Assembly: GCF_000143105.1 (NCBI RefSeq)
Contig: NW_014040801.1
Coordinates: forward strand, 3,044,559-3,108,558
Direction: 5' to 3'
Source: Grosmannia clavigera kw1407
Taxonomy: Eukaryota; Ascomycota; Sordariomycetes; Ophiostomatales; Ophiostomataceae
Length of the DNA stretch: 64,000 nt
The translations under genes and the position numbers were made by a program. Each line of letters starts with the position of its first letter. The first letter of the stretch is position 1. Under the pieces are notes generated by a model. That model saw only the letters and a list, made by a program, of their open reading frames with translations. It made no database searches and was not told where the DNA came from. Positions 54,887-64,000 of the stretch are shown in pieces.

Positions 54887-56258
54887 CGTGCCACTATACC
54901 TGGACTCTTCACACCCTTCTGGTAACACCACACCGGGCAATCTCCCTCTTTGGGAACACTCTCCGTTGATCTGATCACCTTTCAACTCAGCCGCTCTTCA
55001 ATCCCAGTTTTACACTCACGCCCGGGCTGGCTAGCTGGCTGGCTGGCTGTTGTGAAATTGCGTCCTGGTAGCCTTGGCAAATGTGCCCGACAAAAAAAGC
55101 AAACTAAAGTGGGGCTAAGCCTCGCTTTTCTGCCTGTCTGACATTGTCCGATTTGCCCCAAATACTCCGGATGCTTCCTCACGTTGTATCCTTGCCACAG
55201 CTCTCCGTCTTTTCCCAACTGCAATTTTGTTTCCTTTATTTAGCTTCTGCTCCGCTCTTAGATCCATGTTTCCTCAAATTAATTTGCCCGGTCCACGCCG
55301 TTGTCTCCCGATCGCGCTTTGGCCGTCCCGCCAGGCTTCTGATAAACCTAAACAGGGAAAACGGGAAAAAGAAATTATCACCGATCTAGACCAACTCTAG
55401 TTGGTGTCGCCTATTTCGATCTACACACACAGACGTACGCTATGTTGCGGCTGTAGTACACCATTGTCACGTGCTGGACCGATTATTCCATTTCGCCTAC
55501 CATCTCCTTGACAAGTCATAGCACCATCACTTCACAGAGCACACATCACAAGCTCAAGAAAGTCTAGCTGAATACTGATTCCAATTTGATTTGTCTCCGT
55601 CTGCGACTGTGACCTGCACACTCCTTGACTTGGGGGGGAAAACCAGCGTGAAAAACAAATTCGAATCCAGGAAGAGAGACAGAATAGAACACAGAAGTAC
55701 AACGGGGGAAAAAGTGAAAAGCTGGCTGTCTGGCTGCAGTTCACCGCCAGCACACTCTTATCTGCCCTTCTTTCAGGTCATGAAGCCAGAATAATACTTC
55801 ATGCCGTCAACGGTAGAGCATTCCTTCTCGACAAGCCTCCCATACCACCACCTCTCAAATACAAAATTTAGATGTAACTCCTCCCCTTTTCCAACTGTGA
55901 TGACGCTTTTTTAGCAAATCGTGATGGGCTCTTAAACATTCGACAGTAGAACAACAAAACAAGATACCTTTCGGCCGGAAACAGACAAGGGGTGTTGATA
56001 CAATATTGCAATAATATAAAACCTGTGAAATGCCACAAACCCTTTTTTCCTGCCAATTTTTCATTGGGTGTCCGCGGCAATCAACAAAAGCGCAACACGG
56101 CGCCTCTAAACACCACAGCCAACCCTAGGGACCGTTCCGCATAAAAGTAGCGGTCATCGGTCTGAAAAGAATGTGTCATCAAATTCGTATCGGACATGCG
56201 ATTGCCAGGTCGGCTGCCCAGAAGCAGCCGCAGCCAGCCGAAGAGCCAGTAAGCAAGC
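54887..56258. other. intergenic region, DPH6 promoter and MSN2-like gene 3' side
   Basis: 1372 bp in tandem minus orientation. It is AT-rich between 55400 and 56080. A short CTGG/CTGGCTGG repeat lies near 55027-55051. No gene, RNA or mobile element is recognised. Confidence 0.5.
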
Positions 56259-58207
56259 TTACTCAGACCGCTTCCGCTTCTTCTTGCCCTGGCCATCACC
56301 GCCGTCGTCTGATGACACTTCGCTTGCGCTGCCCGGGATCTCTGCAGCCACCTGGAACAGCACCCGTCCCATGTTGGAGAAGTCATCGCCCATGGCAGCC
56401 GCATGCTGCGCATACATGGGGTGTGGCGGATACGATGCTGTTGCCGCCGCCACAATCTCCGCGTCGTCGTACAGGTTCATGACGAAAGCACCTGCACCAT
56501 GTGTCCGGGCATGCTGCGCCAGGTTGTCCGACCGCGAAAACTTCTTGCCGCACTCGTGGCAGCTGAACGGCTTCTCCTGTGTGTGCAGAGACCGGTAGTG
56601 CCTCTTGAGGTGCTCCTGTCGGCGGAACCGCCGGTTGCAAAGGTCGCATGCAAAAATCTTCGACGGGTCCTCAGTCAACGACTGCTTGCGGCCCCGACGG
56701 TTCGTCGAAACCGGAACGCTCGGCGTGTTGCTGTTGCCATCCATGTTCTCTGGGCTGGCAGATCCTGCCGAGTCTGTGTTGTTGTCCGACGAGTCATTCT
56801 GCTCGTCCGAAACACTGGACACCTGCTCTACCTCATTCGAGCCAGCAGAGTCTGACGCGGCCGTGAAAATGTTCATGCCGGTGGACACTGTCCGCTGGCG
56901 CTTGTGCGACTGCTGGGCCTCCATCTCCAGAGATGAGTCCCAGGTGTCAAAAAACTGATCGCACTCAAAGTCCGAGTTCGCCGAGATCGAAGAGCTGGAG
57001 CGTGACCGGCTGGCCAGGTCCGCGGACGGAGATCCCGCAGAGATAGCAGACAGCTCACCACCAAGGTTCACCAGCCCATTTACAAAGTCATCCTCCGACT
57101 CCAGCTCCGGAAAGTCGTCCAGGCCAGTAACACCGTGCACAAGAGATTGCTCAAAGTCAACAGCACAGACAGCCACACCATGTGCTTCAGGCGACAGCGG
57201 CTCCGTCTTCAAGGAATAGTCGTCATCCACATCAGAGTGCAGAGTAGAGAATTCTGTCGACAGATCACTGTCGACCGCGCTGACAGTCAGGTTCCGAGGG
57301 TCACAGAAATCGTTGTCCTGCTCAGATGCAATGGATCTCGGGTACGGGGAAGGCGAAGGTGAGAGAGAAGGGCAAGCAGACACGGAAAGCAGCTCGTTGT
57401 GCACCGAGATGGGCGCGTGTGAGTTGTCAATAGGCAGAATCTGTTGTGCGTGGGAGTGGACAAACACTGGGGAGCATGCGTTAGCAACGGTTGTTCACTA
57501 GTGTTCGGGAGACACAAAGACGGAAAGAATTGAAAGGTGCAGCGAGGGGCCCGCAGAAATTTATTGTCATGTATGTGAGACCACCTCGGCCGCTCATTGG
57601 TGTACGGGCTGCCGCTTCTGGTCCCCTGTGGAATTGAATGGGATAATCGATTGCGGAACCAAGACTCACCAGGTGTCAGCGGAGGTGAAGAGCTCCATCC
57701 AGTCATGGACCCATTATCGGGCACAAAGTCGGTCGGGCACGCCTCCTTCAGGTTGCGGAAGCTGTCCAGCCCTGAGAACATGGGGTTCAGCGGCGTGGCC
57801 AGCATGTCACAGCTGCCGGGGCTGCTGATCGCGCTGGACACCGTCGACAGCGGCGGTGTGGACGGATAGTGCAGGCCATCGGCGTCGCAGAGCTCAGTCT
57901 CCAGCATGATAGTCGGCTTGTGCATGATGTGGCCGTTGATAATGGCCGAAGATGTTGCCGGCGGCGAAGGCATGGGGGCCATGATGCTCGACGGCACACT
58001 GGTCATTGATCTGAGCGGCTGCATCTGCATCTGCTGCTGCGAGCACGACGAATTTGGCCGCGAGTAGATGGGTGTTGACGGCAGAGTAGGCACTGCGTAC
58101 GACATCTGGTGGTGCTGCATGAAGTGGTTGTGCTGCCGGGCGGCCATGCTCTGTTCTGGGTTGTAGCAGTAGAACGCCGGGCCGATGTTGGACATCATGG
58201 ACTCCAT
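56259..58207 (-). CDS. C2H2 zinc-finger stress-response regulator, MSN2/SEB1 type
   Basis: Two exons, 57670-58207 and 56259-57466, giving 581 residues. Two adjacent C2H2 fingers lie at about 451-474 (FACDLCNRRFRRQEHLKRH) and 480-502 (FSCHECGKKFSRSDNLAQH). They are joined by the YRSLHTQEKP linker and preceded by RRGRKQSLTEDPSK. This finger pair is that of yeast Msn2/Msn4, Trichoderma SEB1 and Aspergillus MsnA, which bind the stress element AGGGG. The long N-terminal region is Gln/Ser/Pro-rich with SP and TP sites, suitable for phosphorylation-controlled nuclear shuttling. The C-terminus is acidic then basic (GKKKRKRSE). A 5' UTR intron lies immediately upstream of the ATG. Regulator identity is strong; target genes cannot be inferred from this window. 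Confidence 0.9.
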
Positions 58208-58214
58208 TTCGATC

Positions 58215-58273
58215 CTGTTGGGATGTTGTTAGCCTCGTCCTTGCCGACAGCGGTGTCGGACGGGGTGACTCAC
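58215..58273 (-). other. probable 5' UTR intron of the MSN2-like gene
   Basis: On the minus strand: donor GTGAGT (58273 downward), branch-site match GCTAACAAC, and acceptor CCCAACAG, giving a 59-nt intron. It ends seven nucleotides before the start codon (GATCGAA then ATG). All three signals fit the coding introns nearby. Confidence 0.65.
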
Positions 58274-59743
58274 GAAAGGTATACCTGGCTATGCCAAGAA
58301 TTGAAGTTATAAATTAAATATACAAAATCCGCAAATGTGAGGATAGTGTAGTGGTTTGGTGCAGTGTGTTAGTATACAAGTTGTTCGTATTGGGCTGTTG
58401 CATGGGACGGTGGCCCAAGGAAGGACGTTGACCGTTCGGTTCCTGTCAGTTGAAAGGAGTGGATGCGAGGCGAGTCTAAGTTGTAGTCTCGAAGCTATAT
58501 TGAGGATAGGTCGAGGCTGTTGCGAGTGCTGATGTACATTAACTACCCTGTCGATACTAAGTCGCTCTTTCCTTTGACTGTCCAGTAAGGTAGGCAGTAT
58601 AGCAAGGATGGGTGGGAGGGAAGAATAGTATATATATAGAGCGCAAACGTCGAGATATTTTGTGGACGAGCGAGTGGGAAAGAGCAATGTCGTGATATAA
58701 ATGAAGGGCAGGAACGAGTTCCAAAAGTCGAGTTGCTCTAACGAAGGATGAACCGCGAGGTGTGAAGTAGAAGCCGGTAATGAACAGAACACAAAAATAC
58801 AACACGGACTAGATTCCAAGTAAACGGATCAAGAACAACCGTGAGCAGGAGAGGTGGGAAGACAAGCGAACGAGCGTGGTGAGGGAAGGGGAACCGATGG
58901 AGGATAAGTAGTTTGCGACGAGGGTACGAGGATATGGAGAGTCAGAATAAAATAATAAGAACTGAGTGCATGGAGGAGCCAGGCCACACACACCTCAGAG
59001 CGATCAACGAAAGATAAAAAAGGCCGTGGATGGGATGTGTCGATAGGCAAAGTGGAGCGCGAACCGACCAAGAGGACAAGAGGCCAAGAGAACCCATATG
59101 AGAGGGAGGGCCATAACGGACGGTTGGAAGAAGGGCTCCACCAAGCACCGCGGTGGGTTGGACCTGGAGCGGGGCCGTCAACCCATACACCCTAGTCGAA
59201 CATGTCAGCGTTTTTGGTCCTCCATGGTGAGACAAGGGTGCTTCGCTGGCAAGAGAAGGGGAGGCAAGTGTGGGCGGGGGTGTGTAGCAGACGGGGGGTG
59301 TTGAGAATTGAGAATTGGGGGGGTGGGGGGTGTGGGCACGAGCAAGAACAACCGACCCCTCCCCTGTCTTTATTTTTCCCCTCGCTCGGTCCACTGCCTT
59401 GCTGCATGCTGTTTGGGGGCAAGACCAGAGAAGCAAGGTACGTCGCACCCCATCTGCATGGTTGGTGTGTACGAGTAGGGTCAAGGAAGCAGGAAGGCGC
59501 AGCACTGTCTACTTTCGTACACAAAAAGTACGTACTATTATTCCCATGTTCTAATTCTGGACAGCGGGACCACCCCCCTGGTGGTCCCATTGGCCAGCAC
59601 ACCACTGCGGTCTGTAGCCACTGAACGGATAGAGGCACTGTACGAGTACGCGAGCAGAAGAGAGAGGAGTACGGGTACCACATCTGGGCCCAATGGAATC
59701 GGGTGGGCCCTCGCCAGAGAAGAGACGAGAGAAGAGTCGGCGA

Positions 59744-59775
59744 GCACACTGCACACTGCACACTGCACACTGCAC
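59744..59775. repeat. GCACACT heptamer tandem repeat
   Basis: Four perfect GCACACT units and a partial fifth, starting at 59744. The heptamer period would shift any reading frame, consistent with non-coding DNA. Confidence 0.85.
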
Positions 59776-62387
59776 AGTGCCGATATCTGGTTCTCGTACT
59801 TGACCAAACCCGCTGGCGACGTGCATGCATCCGAAAGCCGTCGAGACAGCCACTCACGTATGCTGAGTGCATGCAGCACTGGCGTTTGGAACCGGCGAGC
59901 GCGATAGAGCAAGGCGCCCTCTCTAAAAAACCGCCTGAGCCAGAGGGTCCTGGTGTGCATCGCCGCCAAACCTGCATATCCGGTTGTGCGGCCCCCTGTC
60001 CTGCTGGACCTGCAGGCACACTTCTTCTCTTTCTCGCTTTTTCCCACTGGGTACAGGTATCGTGGCGTACGAGTAGTGACTTATGCCTCTCGGTCGGAGG
60101 CCACCGGTAGTTGCTCGTATCTTACGACCATTTTGCCGTGCTTGTGGAAGGGCTCGGCTTTTTTTTGGTGCAAAACTAGCGTGGGCAGATAGGACGTCCT
60201 CAAAACGACGGAGCTGCGGCTGAATGCCGTATGTGGTCTGTCTGGCGGTTTGACGAAAAAGATACTGGAAAAATTCAGTATCTCGAATGGCAATCCCAAT
60301 TCTGTAGTCCAAGCGCTGAGCATGTGGCCAAGTGATCGAACAGCTCATTTTTTAGGATAGCTTCACATCCGTGCTTGTTCTGCTGGTTGGTCAGGCGAAG
60401 GATAAGCCTCCAAGTGATAGCCTGAACGCGTAGTTGGAAGTCGACCAGTCGAATCGGTCGTCACCCAAGACAGAGACAGGCGCCAGAGAGAATATGGAAG
60501 ATCCCAGCAGCTATTGGCTCTTTGATGCAAAGGCCTTCCCGTCACATCTAGTTTTCTGGAGGACTATTCACAGTCACGCGTTGCCGAGCTCCGTAATCCT
60601 ACGCGCCAAAATACGCGCCGTGTCCAACAAACAGCCTCCGACATATTTTCCTTGGTTTTTTTCTCAGCCCTTTCTTCAGCAGCAGGCTTTTGCACTCGTA
60701 AACCCCATTCCAGCCACGAGGCAAAGGGAGGTTGTTAGCGAGGGATGCAAAAAGACACTGGCCAGGCCAGAATGACGTGGAGCTTTACGGTACAGGCTGG
60801 CAACACCTAGCATCGTATCTTACTTGGAACAGACCGCTTGCCAGAAGCAGCCGGACGTGGGAAAAGTTGGCGCGAGCTCCGCAGACCGTTTGACGCAGCG
60901 ATGCTGCAATAGCAGGCCTGCTAAGAACGTGGTGTTATTGGTATACCTCGTAGGCATATAGCATAGCGCAAGCCGGGGTTACGTGCAAGGTGGAAGGAAG
61001 GTGCCGCACTTGGCAGCGAGTGCATCTTTTGACACAACTTGCCCCCTTTGGTACTGGCGCCACCAAGCCATTCTAGTGCCCATTGCGCAAATATTGTGAA
61101 CACCCTGTCCATACCTCCAGACTTAGCACAATTCCTATTAGTGCTTATGCACGAACCGCCAGACAAGGAACAAGCGACACAAGACGGTCCACTTTTGCAG
61201 CGGAACGAGAGGGAAAAAATGGCGCCGACTGTTGGGCAAGCCCATTTCAGCCATTCTCTGGTCGGGTGCCCGTGCTGATACATAGCCCGATATCTCAGCA
61301 ACGATACCAAGATACGAGATGCAATTCGTACGGAATACATTCACGCTCGCAGCCAGGCCGCCGCAACGATGCGATACGTTCCTGTCTCTAGCGTGTGACG
61401 GAGAGTCCCCGTCCGATGCGCCCCGGCTCTGCAAGTATTGCTCGTACGCGTACGCTTGCTCATGTTCGCTCGTATACGGAGCGCTCTTCCGTGGATCTGT
61501 CTTCTCCACGCCAGCGAAATCTTACGTTCAGAGTCCGTCCCATCTATGCCGCGTCCGGGTGTATGTAGCCAGGGTGATACTCCGTATGTACTCGGGACGG
61601 CGGTGAGCGTGAGCTCAGACCACTCACACGTCCCGCTCCAAGACGTGCGGGGGAATGCGCATGCATGCAGAGCGAAGAAGCCAGGAAACGGCGGCCGCTG
61701 ACCGTATCCCCATGACGCTTGTGATGCATGGACCAGCCGACGACGGTCAGAGCAACTGTGTCGCCAGAGGACGGGAAGGACGGAAGAGACGGGGCGGTTG
61801 TCAGTAGTCACCGGTCGCGAGCCGTATCGCTCTTGACTTGGACCTGGCCACGCGTGTGTGCGAGTACGAGCCCCAGAGCCAGAGCCAGACTCGATGCTTA
61901 CTCGTAGACGCCCCAGTTGCCTGTTTAGATCAATCAGCCCTGCGGTGTTGCCACCGCTTTTGTTCCTTCCTGAAACGGTTATTTGTACCAATAAGATACG
62001 AGTACGCGCACTATGCACGATGTTCATGCCTGAATCTATGGCAATCTCACGCTTTTTACTGGTGGCTGTCTCGTTGGCATATTCGCTATCAACATGTTCA
62101 GAGGCGCCGAGGGAAAAAAAAAAATGAAAAAAAATGAAAAAAAAAAAATCACGAGACAAAAGAACCGCAGATTACGCATCTGTACGAGTACTTCCCTCCG
62201 CATGACACGTCAAGCCCCCAATGGGCGGTCACCAATACATACCCCGTACTGTTCTTGTTCGTATTCAGCAAAGGCCTCATACGGTGTACACCCCGTAGGA
62301 GTACGGAGTAGTCTGTTATGGGGTTGGCCAGCACCGGGACAAGTTCCGCCTCGGCCGGCCCCTGCGACATAGCATCGCCAGGTACGA

Positions 62388-62405
62388 GTACTCCGTACGG
62401 AGTAC
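62388..62405. repeat. 18-bp perfect palindrome of the TAC-NNN-GTA family, second copy
   Basis: Identical to 44225-44242 and flanked on the left by an overlapping GTACGAGTA word (62382-62390), so three family words are stacked. Confidence 0.85.
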
Positions 62406-64000
62406 TGTCGTTCTTTTCTTTTCTTCTTCGCCTCCTCACGCTACACCGTACACGCGATCGCATGGGCCTTTTTTCGCATCTTTCTTGCATGCGCACTTCT
62501 GGAGGCTAATAGGCTCTGGCCTCTACCAACGGCGGCAGTTGGTCTCCTGTCTCTTACGGTTGTTTCAGAAAATGGGGCGCCCTGCTTTTTTAGTCTCTGA
62601 CCCAGAAAACGCAAACAGAAGGCCGCCCATACTTGCTGGCACGGTGCGCCGAGTGGTGCTCACCAGTAAATATCGTACTGGACGGGGCACTGCTGCAGCC
62701 ATTCACAGCCTGAAGGCACCTCTGGTTCTGCGGCCAGTATCAGACTTTACTGCCTGATTCGTGCCGTCTGTCTGCGAAACTTGATCCCGCATGCTGCTAC
62801 CCTATCGTGCTGCGCCTCACTACAACCCGCCACTCGCCCTCCAACGTCGGCTCTCTCCGTGCCACTGCCATTCGTCTGTCTGGATCGGCGAGTAAGGTAA
62901 GAGCCACTATCAGTTTCATGGCTGGCGGCTTCCTCTTCCTCCTACCACCAGCTAGGCCGAAACAGGCTTACGTTGCATGGCAGGCACGGCTTCGCGCCAT
63001 TTGTGGCCTGTAAACGCGTCACAATCCCCTTCCCCCCTTCCTTGCATTAGTTGATCAAAACATGCATGGGCAAAAAACCAGTGCACTATTACTCGTACGA
63101 GCTCAGGCCTCCTCGGCCATGCATAGGTTGCACTACTCGTACTCGCAATCCATCGCGTTTTTTTTTATCCTCTTTCCTTTTTCCACCACATCAGTAATGC
63201 ATGAGGGAGGCCCTTGCACAAATCGAGGGCGATACGAGTCTTGCGTCACCGGAAATAGTCAAACAGCCTCGGTCAAACGAGGGCGACGACAAGCCGACCG
63301 CCCCGAAGTTGTGGGAACGCTCCGATCTGCTGGCATGCCCGGCACCGCACCAAGCGGTGGCTCACTGGCAACCTCTGTACCTGTATCTTGCTCGTGCTCG
63401 TACGTCGCTGCTAAAAGCCGATTGTAAAGTACCTCTGTACCGCCGGCAAGACATCTCGCCACGGCCAATCCTCGTATGCGCGTTGCCACAGTCGTCCCGC
63501 AGATGCAACTGCACCTGCAGGAACTACAAATCATATGCAAGGTACGCGAACGAGCACATTACGATACGCCCCGTGTCCTGCTCGGCTGACAGGCTAGAGT
63601 CTTGCCGTGTCTCCTTCCTACCTATCCGAAGCAGCGCACGGTATCATAGCCTTGTCCATTGTCGGGCACGAGCGTATTACTGGTATGGGAGATACCGTGT
63701 GGCACGGTGTTTTGTTTTGTATTTCGTGTTCAATTTCCGGGAGGGTGCCTCGAGCAGGCTCGTCTCTCTGCCAGAGTCGCGCACTCGAATCTTACAAGAG
63801 AGAAACGGTGTTGCACTGGAAATGGAACGGCCTGCCGGCCGGGTTCGATGCTTCATTTTGCATGGTACGTTATATGTCGGGGAGGAAAATCGCCGCCGCT
63901 GTCCCATGTCACGGAACCGATACCCGGGACAGGCCTATCCGGAAGGGAAAATTGAAGACCAATACAGAGCCGTATAAGATCACCGGTCTCGTACCAGCAA

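Larger units (their letters stand above)
58208..64000. other. 5.8 kb without recognisable genes, upstream of the MSN2-like gene
   Basis: Apart from the 5' UTR intron at its left edge I find no gene. ORFs up to about 275 codons occur (59192-60019, 61341-62159, 63201-63977), but they lack domains, codon bias and consistent composition. GTACGAGTA words are dense (59469, 59640, 60067, 62182, 62382, 63090), with TACTCCGTA or TACGGAGTA at 61578, 62302 and 62388-62405 and GTATCTTAC at 60117 and 60815. A heptamer repeat lies at 59744. A-rich runs occur at 62115-62148. A gene starting beyond the window could have regulatory sequence here. Confidence 0.6.

Noticed and set aside
59192..60019. 275-codon minus-strand ORF
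   Set aside because: It reads through the heptamer repeat and mixed-composition DNA, with no domain or codon bias.
61341..62159. 272-codon minus-strand ORF
   Set aside because: Begins in an A/T homopolymer region (62113-62150), no homology features, contains intergenic motif words.
63201..63977. 258-codon plus-strand ORF near the window end
   Set aside because: The start is not convincing, the product has no recognisable motif, and dispersed GTACGAG-like words lie inside it.
58208..64000. tRNA or 5S rRNA genes in gene-free DNA
   Set aside because: I looked for B-box-like GGTTCGA and A-box patterns at the right spacing and found none with a foldable acceptor stem.

Overview
The window is nuclear DNA of a filamentous ascomycete, most likely a Sordariomycete. 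The genes are intron-poor: introns are about 50-120 nt, with GTAAGT- or GTGAGT-type donors. Coding DNA looks GC-rich and third-position biased, and intergenic DNA is more AT-rich. Several genes have typical Pezizomycotina forms, such as a PRO1-type Zn2Cys6 regulator, a SEB1/MSN2-type C2H2 regulator and a WSC-domain GPI protein. The species cannot be fixed from the sequence alone. I see no transposon, rRNA, tRNA, CRISPR, viral or toxin gene.

Layout. 1-25 kb is dense with housekeeping genes: the tail of a mitochondrial dehydrogenase kinase, a CDC12-class septin, PWP2, a PYM/Mago-binding protein, a nucleoside hydrolase, a RED/IK-like spliceosomal protein, REV1, a WSC protein, mitochondrial intermediate peptidase, a MICOS subunit (Mic26/Mic27), the thiamine pyrophosphate carrier, an unrecognised 388-residue protein and a superoxide-dismutase-fold mitoribosomal protein. 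25-44 kb holds a SAM/PH-domain protein, an 8 kb region without recognisable genes, the PRO1-like regulator, a Mid2-like cell-surface protein and the SHR3 permease chaperone. 44-58 kb holds an unrecognised Pro/Ser-rich protein, the HCS1/IGHMBP2-type helicase, a DUF202 membrane protein, diphthine-ammonia ligase DPH6 and the MSN2/SEB1-like stress regulator. 58.2-64 kb has no gene I can support.

How the genes relate. This is not a pathway cluster. The main groupings are divergent pairs sharing short promoters (septin/PWP2, RED/REV1, peptidase/MICOS, helicase/DUF202), a run of mitochondrial genes at 15.7-25.3 kb, and two transcription-factor genes that each sit downstream of unusually long non-coding DNA.

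The most distinctive signal is a family of short, partly palindromic words of the form TAC-NNN-GTA. TACGGAGTA/TACTCCGTA is the commonest, with GTACGAGTA and GTAAGATAC as companions. They recur tens of times between genes and I noticed none in coding exons. Exon boundaries below come from reading splice sites and homologous protein motifs by eye; no alignment or RNA evidence was available.
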